Positions 44,255-54,174 are shown, counted from the first letter of the stretch. The stretch is DNA of 64,000 nt from Vagococcus hydrophili (GCF_011304195.1 NZ_CP049887.1:1860001-1924000); one strand, 5' to 3'. Program-made: numbers and translations. The notes: generated by a model not told the origin, from the sequence alone.

Positions 44255-46384
44255 TTAAACAGGATATCCAATAGTAATAGCCCATGGATTAACGGTATTT
44301 GTGTTAAATTTTATTTTTTTGATAGCTTCTTGATAGTCTTTAGGGAGTTCTTCAAAATGTTCCCCATAGATATTACTGATTTTATAGTCTTCATCCAAAT
44401 CTAGAACAAGTAGATTTTCATTATAATCTTTGAAAACCAAGACATTCTTATCTTTAACTTTTATTAGATAAGGTCTTGAAAAACTAAAAGTATTTAGAAA
44501 GTCAAAAGTTTCTTGATCAATGTCATCTAAAGTATCGTAGACATCATCAGTTAAGTATTGTGAATAGGACATTTCTAAATCTTTTTTATATTGATCAAAA
44601 CGTTGAAATCTCATGGAGATATTTCCAAAGAAGAAGGTAGCTGCATCCATTGTTCCGAATGATTTATTTTCAGGCATATCATTAGCTTCTAATGATTCAA
44701 TTTTAGTTATCTCGTTTTTTTCGTTTGCAGTGACTTTTAAGTTAAAATCTTCATTTTCTGTAAAGGATACAAAGGTAATAACCTGATTGTCTTCTGTTAA
44801 ATAATGAGCTTCATAAGCATTAGAATAAGCATCCATGGAATCAAAGTCGGACAGAATGTCAGCTTTTTCTTTCTTTATTTTTACAAAATCAGCGAGGGCA
44901 TCTTTTGTAAATGCCTCTTTACTATTTGAAAGTACATGACCCTCTTCAAATAGATTATTATAGACGTCATAATTTAATTTTATGTTGTGAGTGCGAGAAT
45001 CCACTAAATAGCTTAATTCATCGTCATCATCACCATCATCGTCATGATTCATCATTGTTTCAAATTCATCTTCAAAATTATAGCCGCTTTCTCTTGGTGA
45101 CATGATTGTAACTAAGAATAAAGAGGTAATTAAAACCACAATCAAAATAGCAATTATTTTCCATATATTTAACTTATTTGGCTGCTGACTCCCTTTATTT
45201 GGTTGATAAGGAACACCGTTTTTAACAGGTCTTTTTGGTTTGTTATGTTGTTTAATTTGTCTCACTTGATTCATTAATTGTTCTTTAACCCCATCAGACA
45301 CCCAAGTTAAACCAATAATTTCAGAATTAGAAATCATGATTTGGTGATTATTATCTAAAAATTGAGCGTATTTTTGTAAGTGAGCTAAATCGTGATGGTA
45401 CTTATCAGATTGAATTTTTGATAAATAAAGTTTGGCATCTTTGGCTGTTAATCTTGTCTGGTTAAGTAGGGCGCTAACACTTAATAAATAGAGTAAATCT
45501 TCATCTTTATAAGGATAGTCATGAATTTGTTTCATTTTTCCTTCTGAAAGGATAAATGGAACATCCTCAACTTGAATCGAACGATGGAGTTCATATCGTA
45601 ATTTAAAATACTCTTCCCGAATACCAACTGGCATAAAGGCGTAGCAATCATAATCTAAGTGGTTGCTAGGCGAGATATGTTCTCTAAAAGTAATAATATC
45701 CTCTGTTGAGTTAAAAGAACTTTCTGTTAAGTCACACAAATTAATGATTTCATGACGTGTCCGATCATCCAATAGCATATAGTTTTTTAATAAAAAGATT
45801 TTAATCGTTGTTAAAACAACTTTGTCTTCACCACTTGAAAGGAATTTTTTTATTAGATTGTGCCAACCTTCTGAATCATTAAAATAAGTTTTTTCAGCTA
45901 AAAAAGGGGTTAATTCTTGAATGAAATGAGCTTTTTCATTTGTAGTTGGTTGTGAATTTTGTTTAGGCTGATCTTTAATAGGTTCTATTTCTTTAACTGG
46001 TTCAGGTTGACTTATCGTTTCTTTTTTTGTCTGAATGACATTGGCTAAATTTTCGATAGCCATCTTTTTTTCTTCTTTAATCGGTAGTTCTTCTGAAGGT
46101 GATTCTTCTACTTTTGGTGTAGAAATTTCAGGTTTGTTTACTGTTTCAGTAGGTTTAATATCTTTTTCTATTTCAGGAGTTACTACGGTTGAACTTGTAC
46201 TACTTGTTGGTTCATAGCAACGATTGTTAATTATTTTTAATGCTTCATTATAAGCAGCTCTTAAATTTTGGTAGTCTTCTATGTTTTTTGACATATCAAT
46301 TGTTTTTAATTTGGCAGAATAAGCCCCACGAATTTCATCAATTGATGCGTCTTTTGTAATCCCTAGTATCTCATAAATATCCAT
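44255..46384 (-). CDS. Membrane protein with degenerate J-like amino terminus
   Basis: Protein of 709 residues. The first 55 residues (MDIYEILGITKDASIDEIRG, then YQNLRAAYNEALKII) resemble a DnaJ J domain, but the HPD tripeptide that activates Hsp70 is absent: the loop reads LKTIDMSKNIED. A Pro/Glu/Thr-rich linker, a helical middle region and one transmembrane helix (near IWKIIAILIVVLITSLFLV) follow, then an acidic segment (HDDDGDDDDE) and an extracellular C-terminal region of about 250 residues. ATG 46384 follows GGAGG. Without HPD it is unlikely to be a normal co-chaperone; function unknown. Confidence 0.75.
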   Translation of the reverse strand: MDIYEILGITKDASIDEIRGAYSAKLKTIDMSKNIEDYQNLRAAYNEALKIINNRCYEPTSSTSSTVVTPEIEKDIKPTETVNKPEISTPKVEESPSEELPIKEEKKMAIENLANVIQTKKETISQPEPVKEIEPIKDQPKQNSQPTTNEKAHFIQELTPFLAEKTYFNDSEGWHNLIKKFLSSGEDKVVLTTIKIFLLKNYMLLDDRTRHEIINLCDLTESSFNSTEDIITFREHISPSNHLDYDCYAFMPVGIREEYFKLRYELHRSIQVEDVPFILSEGKMKQIHDYPYKDEDLLYLLSVSALLNQTRLTAKDAKLYLSKIQSDKYHHDLAHLQKYAQFLDNNHQIMISNSEIIGLTWVSDGVKEQLMNQVRQIKQHNKPKRPVKNGVPYQPNKGSQQPNKLNIWKIIAILIVVLITSLFLVTIMSPRESGYNFEDEFETMMNHDDDGDDDDELSYLVDSRTHNIKLNYDVYNNLFEEGHVLSNSKEAFTKDALADFVKIKKEKADILSDFDSMDAYSNAYEAHYLTEDNQVITFVSFTENEDFNLKVTANEKNEITKIESLEANDMPENKSFGTMDAATFFFGNISMRFQRFDQYKKDLEMSYSQYLTDDVYDTLDDIDQETFDFLNTFSFSRPYLIKVKDKNVLVFKDYNENLLVLDLDEDYKISNIYGEHFEELPKDYQEAIKKIKFNTNTVNPWAITIGYPV

Positions 46385-46484
46385 AGTAACGCCTCCAATA
46401 GTCAATAACTCTTTTTTATCATTATATCATAGAGTGCTTAAATGAAAGGGGAATACTTAACAAATATTTCAAGTTTGCCTTTTT

Positions 46485-46660
46485 TATTTCCTCCAATTGC
46501 TTGGAGTTAAACGCCTTTTTCATCATTCTGTGTAGTTCAGATTCAAAAGGCAACTCCTGCGGCAATTTCAAAAAATAAAATTAATTCGAAACCCGTGAAT
46601 TATTTTTATTTTCCTCCAATTGCTTGGAGTTAAACGCCTTTTTCATCATTCTGTTGCTGT
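46485..46660. repeat. Two copies of the dispersed intergenic repeat (123-bp period)
   Basis: Units begin TGCTTGGAGTTAAACGCC at 46498 and 46621. Compared with the 25-kb copies, the first stem changes from GGAGCT/AGCTCC to GGAGTT/AACTCC, and the small stem from TAATCGA/TCGATTA to TTAATTC/GAATTA, both compensatory. The repeat fills most of the 336-base gap between divergent genes; no ORF is seen there, and the few bases before 46721 hold the moxR ribosome site. Confidence 0.88.
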
Positions 46661-46720
46661 TTTTTAAATTGAAGGAATGGTATGATTTAATAAAACCTAT
46701 TATTTAAGGGGTGGTATGTG

Positions 46721-47659
46721 ATGAATGAAGAAAACAATGACAAATTAACTTTATTAATTGATGAAATTTCAACTGTATTACTAGGAAAACGTGAGGTCAT
46801 TAAATTGACGTTAACAGCTATTTTAGCTGGTGGGCATGTTTTGTTTGAAGATGTTCCTGGGGTAGGAAAAACCTTGCTTGTTAAAACCATTGCCAAAACA
46901 ATCCAATGTGATTATAACCGAATTCAATTTACACCTGATTTATTACCTAATGACATAATCGGAGTTTCTATTTATGACTCTTCAAGTCAATCATTTAAAT
47001 TTCATAAGGGTCCAATTTTTACTTCTATTTTACTAGTTGATGAGATAAACCGAACGACACCCAAAACACAAGCGGCACTTTTAGAAGCGATGGCTGAAAA
47101 AGAAGTAACAATCGACAACGAAACCTATGAACTATCACCAAATTTTACTGTTTTAGCCACGCAAAATCCGATTGAACATGAAGGAACCTATGCTTTACCA
47201 GAAGCTCAGTTAGATCGTTTTTTACTAAAATTAAAAATAGGTTATCCAAGTTTTAAAGATGAATTAATGTTAATTTTAGGTGAAAAAAGAAGTCAGATGA
47301 ACGTAAATCAAGTCATGACAGCCAGTGAATTAGCCGACTTAAAAGCAGAAGTTAACCAAGTGATGATTCACGAAAATGTGGCACGTTACGCGTTGAAACT
47401 AGTTCAAGAAACAAGAGAGCATGAAAGTATTCTACTTGGAGTGAGTCCTAGAGGGAGTGAGGATTTCATTAAGGCAGCAAAAGCCTATGCTTTAATTGAA
47501 GGTCGAAATTATGTTGTGCCTAAAGACTTACAAGAGTTACTTCCATACTGTTTTTCTCATCGAATCAAACTTAAAAATAACTATCAACCAGATGAGAGCA
47601 TGTTGACAACCATATTAGAGGAAGTTATCCAAAATGTCCCTGTACCAGTAGCGAGGTAG
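46721..47659 (+). CDS. MoxR-family AAA+ ATPase
   Basis: Cytosolic ATPase of 312 residues, probably a chaperone-like factor that remodels or activates partner proteins. Walker A is EDVPGVGKTLLVK, Walker B LLVDEINRTTPKTQ, with AMAEKEVTIDNETY and sensor segment FTVLATQNPIEHEGTYALPE in standard places. It starts the MoxR/DUF58/transglutaminase operon, a widespread arrangement. ATG 46721 follows AAGGGGTGG. Confidence 0.92.
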   Translation: MNEENNDKLTLLIDEISTVLLGKREVIKLTLTAILAGGHVLFEDVPGVGKTLLVKTIAKTIQCDYNRIQFTPDLLPNDIIGVSIYDSSSQSFKFHKGPIFTSILLVDEINRTTPKTQAALLEAMAEKEVTIDNETYELSPNFTVLATQNPIEHEGTYALPEAQLDRFLLKLKIGYPSFKDELMLILGEKRSQMNVNQVMTASELADLKAEVNQVMIHENVARYALKLVQETREHESILLGVSPRGSEDFIKAAKAYALIEGRNYVVPKDLQELLPYCFSHRIKLKNNYQPDESMLTTILEEVIQNVPVPVAR

Positions 47660-47661
47660 AG

Positions 47662-48663
47662 ATGATGAAAAATTTAAACAGTTGGCTAATAGGCGTATTC
47701 TTTTTACTGAGTTTTATTTATGCTCTAACCTTTAATTCCCAAATGAGTTGGCGAGTGGTTATTTTTTTAGGCGTTATGATTTTCATTAGTTTTTTATCAA
47801 CGCGATCTTCTTTAAATCATCTAAGAATTGATAAAATATCGCCTGTTTTAGCTGAAGTTGGTGAGAGGCGACATGTGGATTTTAAACTAAGGAATCATCA
47901 AAAAAATAGATTTATTTACCCTATATTAACAATAAAATGTGCAGAACTTGATTATGAGGAACGTTTTTTCCTCTTTAATTCACGAGAGAAGAGAGTTCGT
48001 TTTTTGTGGGAAATCAAAGAAAGAACAGCCTTAGAATCCCTAAATTTTGAACTGGTCTCTAGTGATTTATTTGGTTTAGTTCATAAAAGTAAAAGATTAG
48101 AAGTAGCAACGGAAATTTATGTTTTACCTCAAACAATAGAAAAAAGTTATTTGATAAACACTAAACTAAAACTAGTTGAAACGAATCTTTTCGGTGAGCG
48201 GAGTTTTGAGTTAGAAAACATCAGAGAGTATCAAAAAGGAGATGCGCCTAGAGAAATTGATTGGAAATTATCAAGTAAGAAACAAACGCTGATGTTAAGA
48301 GAATATCAAAAGGTACAAGTTCCTAAAACAGTGTATATCTTCTACGGGATTAAAAGTTTTTATTTTGAGAAAAGTTTGCAATATTTTTATACCTTGTTTA
48401 AAGAAGATAGACTTAGTGACAGTAATTTTTATCTTTTAGGAGAACAAGTGGATCAAACAAAAGTAACGTCACCTAATGATTTCGCCAAAATTAAAAAAGC
48501 AGCTGATCCTGGTGCGTTTTTGATACCTGAAGAAAAAAATATCATCATCATTACACCTGAAAGAACGGCTAAATTAAATAAAGCGTTACAAGTGTTTAGT
48601 GAAAAGCAGCAAGTTTGCGTCATTGATTTTCAAGAAATGGAAAAGGAGTTGATGGGAGAATGA
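47662..48663 (+). CDS. DUF58-domain membrane protein
   Basis: Protein of 333 residues with two amino-terminal transmembrane helices (SWLIGVFFLLSFIYALTF and WRVVIFLGVMIFISFL) and a cytoplasmic DUF58 region, marked by LENIREYQKGDAPREIDWKL. DUF58 proteins accompany MoxR ATPases. It lies 2 bases after moxR and overlaps the next gene by 4 bases, so the three are co-translated. An alternative ATG at 47665 fits the GAGG site slightly better. The precise role is not known. Confidence 0.88.
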   Translation: MMKNLNSWLIGVFFLLSFIYALTFNSQMSWRVVIFLGVMIFISFLSTRSSLNHLRIDKISPVLAEVGERRHVDFKLRNHQKNRFIYPILTIKCAELDYEERFFLFNSREKRVRFLWEIKERTALESLNFELVSSDLFGLVHKSKRLEVATEIYVLPQTIEKSYLINTKLKLVETNLFGERSFELENIREYQKGDAPREIDWKLSSKKQTLMLREYQKVQVPKTVYIFYGIKSFYFEKSLQYFYTLFKEDRLSDSNFYLLGEQVDQTKVTSPNDFAKIKKAADPGAFLIPEEKNIIIITPERTAKLNKALQVFSEKQQVCVIDFQEMEKELMGE

Positions 48664-50777
48664 AAAATCTCAAAGAATTTGTTGCTTTTCTCATTGGCTC
48701 ACTCTTAATTTTTGGTCTGTCCTTTCCTATGATGTTGACAGCTTTTTCCATTCCTAATCCTAAGATGATTTACCTACCAATTGTTCTTTTTAGTTTAGTG
48801 TCACTAGGAATTAAGGATTATTGGGTTAAAGTACCTTTATATATTGTAGGAACTGTTGTGAGTCTATATTTTTCTGCAACCGTCAGTCAAGCGCCATCGA
48901 TGTTACTTTTAGTTAAACATGGGCGTAGCTTTTTCGAGCAATTTAACTCAACTGAACGTTTTGTTTATCCTTTAGCTTTGACTTATTTTTTCATTTTAAT
49001 CTTTTTAGTGATTTTAGTAGAAGCTTTTTGTGTGGGACAGAACATTATATCTGTAAGTATTATTGTGATTTGTTATTTGATGTTCTTAAGTATTTTTAAT
49101 GATATTGTTATCGCGCCACAAATTATGTTTATTCTTAGTTTAATGTTCTTATTGAACTTCCTTCAGGAAACCCAGTATAAATCTCTTAAAGTTAGCTTGG
49201 TTAGTGTACTTATTTTATCTGTCGTCTTTATTTTTAGTCTACTAATTCCAACGACGTTTATGGAAAAAGAAGTGGTGAAAGTAGCAACACCTTACCGAAA
49301 TTTTTTAACTGGAAAAGGTTTTTATACAGCAATTTCAAATTATAAATACGGTGTGGCTTCAAGTACTGGTTATAGTGAGGATGATAGTGTTTTAGGTGGT
49401 GCTTTACGGGATGACGAAACAGTAAAATTTAAAGTCATCCAAGAAAATCCTCATTATTGGCGTTTAGGTACAAGAGATATCTATACTGGAAAGGGCTGGG
49501 AACTATCTGCGCCAAACAACTTAGAAAGAGTAAATTTTGATGAAGGATTCGCTCTTGAAAATGGAAAAATAAATCGCCCAGAATCAGAAGAAATCGAGTT
49601 AACTTTTTCTTATAGTGATAAATATGTGCCAGTAACTTACGGTAAAACTATCATCGATAGAATGAATGCTAACAATCGTTTTGTTTACGATCAAAAGACA
49701 GGACGCTTAGAGTTAGAGAATAATTATAATTTAAATACGATAAAAATGTCCGTTGAAAACATGGATATTCCAGAAGAGAGCTTAAGAAAGACACCCACAG
49801 TTTATCCCTATTCTAATCATCGCTATTTAGAGTTACCAGAAAATTTTCCGACTAAAATTGGCAATTTATCAGAAAAATTAACGAAAGATAAAACAACGAA
49901 TTACGATAAAATTTTAGCAATTCAAACCTATTTGAAAGATCCTTCGATTTTTAGTTATTCAAAAAAAGAAGTTCCATTTCCAAGAGAGAATCAGGATTAT
50001 GTGGAACAATTTTTATTTGAAACCAAAGTCGGTTATTGTGATAATTTCTCAACAGCAATGGCAGTCATGTTGCGCTCAATTGATATTCCAACTAGATGGG
50101 TAAAGGGATTTAGTACAGGAAGTATTGATAAAAAACTAGGAGATAAAGACCTTTATGTGATTCGTAATCTAGATGCTCACTCTTGGGTGGAAGTTTATTT
50201 TGAAGACATTGGTTGGGTTCCATTTGAACCGACACCAAGTTTTTATCAAGTCAGACAAGCCAAAAAAGAAGATAAAACAACTAAAAAAGACAATCAAGAT
50301 GTAGGAAATAAAAAGAATGAGACGGCTAAAAAAGAAGACGAAAAGGAACAAAAAACACCTACAAGTAATTCTTCAGAAAGCGTTAATCCTAATCAAACTA
50401 AGAAACTATCTTTAAAAAAATATGCTAAATATTTTATTACATTCATAGTCATATCAGGCCTTGTGATGAGTTATTTCTTATGGAAGTACTGGTTGTATGT
50501 GTATGCTTTACTGGCGTTTAAGTATAATCAGGCAACAGGTAGTCAAATCTATCAAAAGCTTTTAAAGAAAGTAGAGAGACGTTATCAACGTGGACAAGAG
50601 AAACCACTAATAGATTATGCCTATGAAGCGGAAATGGAATATCCATACATAGCTCCAAGTTTTAGTGAGTTAACAAAACTCTATGAAATTGAAATTTATA
50701 CAGGAGAAGAAGTATTCAATCGGAGTCATCAAGAGTTGCTTTTAAAAGTCATAAAATCCTTGATTCAAAACAAATAA
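48660..50777 (+). CDS. Transglutaminase-like membrane protein (TgpA type)
   Basis: Protein of 705 residues. About six amino-terminal transmembrane helices span residues 5-200; an extracellular transglutaminase-like domain follows with Cys in VGYCDNFSTAMAVML, His in DAHSWVEVYF and Asp/Glu in IGWVPFEPTPSF, the Cys-His-Asp triad region. A Lys/Glu/Asn-rich linker and a further transmembrane helix (FITFIVISGLVMSYFLW) precede a helical cytoplasmic tail. It completes the MoxR/DUF58 operon. Such proteins may act as wall-side peptidases or crosslinkers; the substrate is unknown. Confidence 0.88.
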   Translation: MKNLKEFVAFLIGSLLIFGLSFPMMLTAFSIPNPKMIYLPIVLFSLVSLGIKDYWVKVPLYIVGTVVSLYFSATVSQAPSMLLLVKHGRSFFEQFNSTERFVYPLALTYFFILIFLVILVEAFCVGQNIISVSIIVICYLMFLSIFNDIVIAPQIMFILSLMFLLNFLQETQYKSLKVSLVSVLILSVVFIFSLLIPTTFMEKEVVKVATPYRNFLTGKGFYTAISNYKYGVASSTGYSEDDSVLGGALRDDETVKFKVIQENPHYWRLGTRDIYTGKGWELSAPNNLERVNFDEGFALENGKINRPESEEIELTFSYSDKYVPVTYGKTIIDRMNANNRFVYDQKTGRLELENNYNLNTIKMSVENMDIPEESLRKTPTVYPYSNHRYLELPENFPTKIGNLSEKLTKDKTTNYDKILAIQTYLKDPSIFSYSKKEVPFPRENQDYVEQFLFETKVGYCDNFSTAMAVMLRSIDIPTRWVKGFSTGSIDKKLGDKDLYVIRNLDAHSWVEVYFEDIGWVPFEPTPSFYQVRQAKKEDKTTKKDNQDVGNKKNETAKKEDEKEQKTPTSNSSESVNPNQTKKLSLKKYAKYFITFIVISGLVMSYFLWKYWLYVYALLAFKYNQATGSQIYQKLLKKVERRYQRGQEKPLIDYAYEAEMEYPYIAPSFSELTKLYEIEIYTGEEVFNRSHQELLLKVIKSLIQNK

Positions 50778-50848
50778 CCACATTTTAATGTCAAAGTACT
50801 AAAAATAGGGTAAAATAGGAGCAATGACAATATTTAGGTGGAGAAAAA

Positions 50849-51844
50849 ATGACTGGAAAAAAAGTAACGATTAAAGATGTTGCGAAAGCATCAGGTGTCT
50901 CAATTGCCACAGTCTCACAAATATTAAATGGCAAGGATCAAAATTTTAGCACAAAAACAGTTGAAAAAGTCTTGAAAATCAAAGAGAAACTGAACTATGA
51001 ACCCGATTATTTTGCTCGTCGAATGGTGATGAAAAAGAGCAAGACAATTGGAGTCATGGTACCAGATATCTCGAATCCTTTCTTTTCAACTTTAGTAAGA
51101 GGAATTGAAGATGTCTTGTTTCAAGAGAGCTTTATAACTATGCTGTGTAACGCTAATGAAGAAAACGAACGGGAAAGTAATGCTTTAGAAGAATTAAGTA
51201 GACGTGGTGTGGATGGTTTTATTATTGCCAGCTCAGCTATTAGTAATGAGGATATTGACCGTTTACTTAGAAATAAGAAACATCCTTTTATTATTTTAGA
51301 TCAAAAAAGTTCTGAGGGTGACAGTGATACCATTGGAACGGATGATTTTTTAGGTGGCAAACTTGCAGCCGAACATTTAAAAGAATTAGAACACATGAAT
51401 GTGGCTGTGGTTGTGCCTAAAAATATCACCCAAAATATTCAACGTCGCGTGGACGGGTTTGAATCTATTTACGGAACGGGCTTTAAGTTAATCGAAGTTG
51501 AGAGTTTATCGAAAAAAAGTGGACGAGAAGCAGCAAAGGAAATCAGTGAATCAAACATCAGTGGTATTTTTGCGATTAATGACGAAATTGCCTTTGGTTT
51601 GTATTTAGGTTTGAAGGAATTAGGTAAGACTGTGCCTGATGATTATAGTATTGTGGGCTATGATAATGTGGATATGTGTGAGTATATGACACCACCACTC
51701 ACTACTATTGCCCAGCCTATTTATGAATTAGGACGTCAAACAGCAGAGATGTTACTGGATAGAATTGAACATCCTGAAAAAGAATGGGAATCTAAAAAAC
51801 TACCGGTTAATATAATAAATCGGTTTTCAACGACACATGCTTGA
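50849..51844 (+). CDS. rbsR: LacI-family ribose operon regulator
   Basis: DNA-binding regulator of 331 residues. The helix-turn-helix is IKDVAKASGVSIATVSQILNG with the hinge EPDYFARRMV; the sugar-binding core starts IGVMVPDISNPFF. It precedes rbsK, rbsD and rbsU in the same direction, and two AAAACGTTTT palindromes lie between it and rbsK. Ribose or ribose 5-phosphate is the presumed effector from context only. Confidence 0.88.
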   Translation: MTGKKVTIKDVAKASGVSIATVSQILNGKDQNFSTKTVEKVLKIKEKLNYEPDYFARRMVMKKSKTIGVMVPDISNPFFSTLVRGIEDVLFQESFITMLCNANEENERESNALEELSRRGVDGFIIASSAISNEDIDRLLRNKKHPFIILDQKSSEGDSDTIGTDDFLGGKLAAEHLKELEHMNVAVVVPKNITQNIQRRVDGFESIYGTGFKLIEVESLSKKSGREAAKEISESNISGIFAINDEIAFGLYLGLKELGKTVPDDYSIVGYDNVDMCEYMTPPLTTIAQPIYELGRQTAEMLLDRIEHPEKEWESKKLPVNIINRFSTTHA

Positions 51845-51869
51845 AATTGCTTTCATCATGTGTTATATT
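51841..51869 (+). promoter_or_regulatory. Predicted promoter of rbsKDU
   Basis: TTGAAA (51841-51846) and TATATT (51864-51869) with a 17-base spacer; it overlaps the stop codon of rbsR. Confidence 0.65.
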
Positions 51870-51880
51870 TTTGTTGTCTT

Positions 51881-51908
51881 ATTAAAACGTTTTAATAAAA
51901 CGTTTTAA
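51881..51908. promoter_or_regulatory. Double LacI-type operator
   Basis: ATTAAAACGTTTTAAT (51881-51896) is a perfect 16-base palindrome, followed at once by TAAAACGTTTTA (51897-51908), a perfect 12-base palindrome. Their CG-centred symmetry is typical of LacI-family sites, and RbsR is encoded immediately upstream. Confidence 0.85.
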
Positions 51909-51948
51909 TTTTTAAAAATTAAACAAATAAATCTTGGAGGGAATCAAA

Positions 51949-52854
51949 ATGAATACGATTACTGTTATTGGAAGTATCAATTTGGATACAACACTTAGAG
52001 TGGGTCAAATGCCTAAACCAGGGGAAACAATGCACGCGAAGGAACATTTTACAGCCGGTGGTGGTAAGGGAGCTAACCAAGCTGTCGCAGCCAAACGTTC
52101 AGGTGCAGATACTTACTTTATTGGAGCTGTAGGAAATGACGCCGCAGGAACAGTGATGAGTGACTTATTAGAGCAAGAAGAAATTGATACAACAGGTGTG
52201 AGTCGTTTAGACAACCAGTCAACAGGACAAGCGTTTATTACAGTGGATGATGCGGGCGAAAATAGTATCATGATTTTCTCAGGGGCGAACAATAGTTTTA
52301 CACCAGAAGATGTGAAAGAATCAACTGAGATTATTGGCAAAAGTGATTTTTTAATTTCTCAATTTGAAAGTGCTATCAATAGTACAACAGAAGCATTTAA
52401 CATAGCTAGAAGCAAACAAGTTAAGACAATTTTAAATCCAGCACCAGCTCTTAGCGAGATGCCAAAAGAATTATTATCTGTCACAGATATGATTATTCCA
52501 AATGAAACAGAAACGGAAATTTTAACTGGCATTAAAGTAACGGATGAAAAAAGCTTAAAAGAAGCGGCTGATTATTTACATGGCTTAGGTATTGAAGCGG
52601 TGATTATCACGATTGGTAGTAAAGGTGCTTTCTATGATGTGAACGGTAAATCAGGGGTTATTCCAGCCTTTAAAGTGAAAGCGGTTGATACAACGGCTGC
52701 TGGAGATACATTTATTGGTGCACTAAGTACAATCTTAAAACCAGATTTCAGTAACATCGCAGAAGCGATTACTTATGGAAACCAAGCATCGTCATTAACA
52801 GTTCAACGTTACGGTGCACAACCATCTATTCCATACAAAAATGAATTAGTTTAG
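51949..52854 (+). CDS. rbsK: Ribokinase
   Basis: Cytosolic PfkB-family kinase of 301 residues that phosphorylates ribose at C5. VIGSINLDTTLRVG and TAGGGKGANQAVAA are the amino-terminal signatures; the catalytic Asp is in DTTAAGDTFIGAL. ATG 51949 follows GGAGGG; the in-frame TTG at 51934 precedes the site. It is followed by rbsD after 12 bases and by rbsU. Confidence 0.94.
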   Translation: MNTITVIGSINLDTTLRVGQMPKPGETMHAKEHFTAGGGKGANQAVAAKRSGADTYFIGAVGNDAAGTVMSDLLEQEEIDTTGVSRLDNQSTGQAFITVDDAGENSIMIFSGANNSFTPEDVKESTEIIGKSDFLISQFESAINSTTEAFNIARSKQVKTILNPAPALSEMPKELLSVTDMIIPNETETEILTGIKVTDEKSLKEAADYLHGLGIEAVIITIGSKGAFYDVNGKSGVIPAFKVKAVDTTAAGDTFIGALSTILKPDFSNIAEAITYGNQASSLTVQRYGAQPSIPYKNELV

Positions 52855-52866
52855 GAGCTAAAAATA

Positions 52867-53262
52867 ATGAAAAAATCAAAAGTTATTAATTCAGATATTT
52901 CACGTGTGATTTCTCAAATGGGTCACTTTGATACCTTATCAATTGGGGACGCTGGCATGCCAGTACCAATGACAACAGAAAAAATTGACTTAGCTGTGGA
53001 TAACGGCATTCCAAGTTTTATGGATGTTTTAAATAATGTGCTTGAAGAACTAGAGGTTCAAAAGGTATACTTAGCAATGGAAATTAAAGAGATGAACCCA
53101 AAAGTCTTACAAGAAATTCAAGATCGTTTACCAGAAACACCGATTGAGTTTATTCCTCATAGTGAAATGAAAGCGAACTTGAACGATTGTCATGCCTTTG
53201 TACGTACTGGTGAAATGTCACCTTATGCCAATATTATTTTGGAAAGCGGCGTTGTCTTTTAA
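52867..53262 (+). CDS. rbsD: D-ribose pyranase
   Basis: Cytosolic protein of 131 residues that interconverts pyranose and furanose forms of ribose, supplying the form used by ribokinase. [17 protein letters not shown] contains the catalytic His, and [20 protein letters not shown] with following ANIILESGV is the conserved C-terminal part. It lies between rbsK and the transporter gene. Confidence 0.94.
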   Translation: MKKSKVINSDISRVISQMGHFDTLSIGDAGMPVPMTTEKIDLAVDNGIPSFMDVLNNVLEELEVQKVYLAMEIKEMNPKVLQEIQDRLPETPIEFIPHSEMKANLNDCHAFVRTGEMSPYANIILESGVVF

Positions 53263-53286
53263 TTTTTATAATTTAGGGGGAAGAAT

Positions 53287-54174
53287 ATGAATACAACAGC
53301 ATTACTTATCGGTTTAGGACCACTTTTAGGTTGGGGACTTTATCCAACAGTCGCATCAAAAATTGGTGGTAGACCAGATAATCAAATATTAGGATCAACG
53401 ATTGGAACATTAATTTTCGCCATTGTCTTTTCTATGACTCAAGGAATCAGCTTAGCAACAGGATCTGATTTATTACTTGGAATGTTATCAGGGATTGGTT
53501 GGGCATCCGCTCAAATCATTACTTTCTACTCATTCGGTTTAATTGGTTCTTCAAAAGCGATGCCTGTGACAACAGCCTTTCAATTATTAGGTGCGTCACT
53601 TTGGGGTGTGATTGCTTTAGGCAACTGGCCAGGAACAACGGCTAAATTAGTGGGAGCTTTAGCACTTGTAATGATTATTATCGGTGCAAGCTTAACTGTA
53701 TGGGCAGAAGAAAAAACAGCTGAAAATTCAAGTGTCTTGAAAAAAGCAGTCATCATGTTAGCGATTGGTGAGATTGGTTACTGGGGTTACTCAGCTGCAC
53801 CACAAGCAACAAACTTAACAGGACAAGAAGCTTTCTTACCACAAGCAATTGGTATGTTACTTGTAGCGGTTGTGTATAGTTTCGTTTTAACAATGAAAAA
53901 CAAAGAGCAATCAGCTTTTAAAGAAGCTGTTTCATACAAACACATTATTTCAGGTTTCTTCTTTGCATTTGCAGCCTTAACATATCTAATCTCAGCACAA
54001 CCAGATATGAACGGGTTAGCAACAGGCTTTATCTTATCTCAAACATCTGTTGTTTTAGCAACATTAACAGGTATTTGGTTCTTAGGACAAAAGAAATCGA
54101 AAAAAGAAATGACTATGACAATTATCGGACTAGCCTTGATTATTATTGCGGCGGTTATTACGGTTAAATTATAA
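53287..54174 (+). CDS. rbsU: GRP-family ribose uptake protein
   Basis: Membrane protein of 295 residues with about ten transmembrane helices, of the glucose/ribose porter family (GLGPLLGWGLYPTVASKIGG, then GSSKAMPVTTAFQLLGASLW). Lactic acid bacteria use this type instead of an RbsABC importer in rbs operons with rbsK and rbsD, as here. GGGGG precedes the ATG. Ribose is inferred from context. Confidence 0.9.
   Translation: MNTTALLIGLGPLLGWGLYPTVASKIGGRPDNQILGSTIGTLIFAIVFSMTQGISLATGSDLLLGMLSGIGWASAQIITFYSFGLIGSSKAMPVTTAFQLLGASLWGVIALGNWPGTTAKLVGALALVMIIIGASLTVWAEEKTAENSSVLKKAVIMLAIGEIGYWGYSAAPQATNLTGQEAFLPQAIGMLLVAVVYSFVLTMKNKEQSAFKEAVSYKHIISGFFFAFAALTYLISAQPDMNGLATGFILSQTSVVLATLTGIWFLGQKKSKKEMTMTIIGLALIIIAAVITVKL

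Noticed and set aside
44911-45105. His-rich plus-strand ORF
   Set aside because: It is the complement of the acidic Asp-rich segment of the minus-strand J-like gene; no ribosome site.
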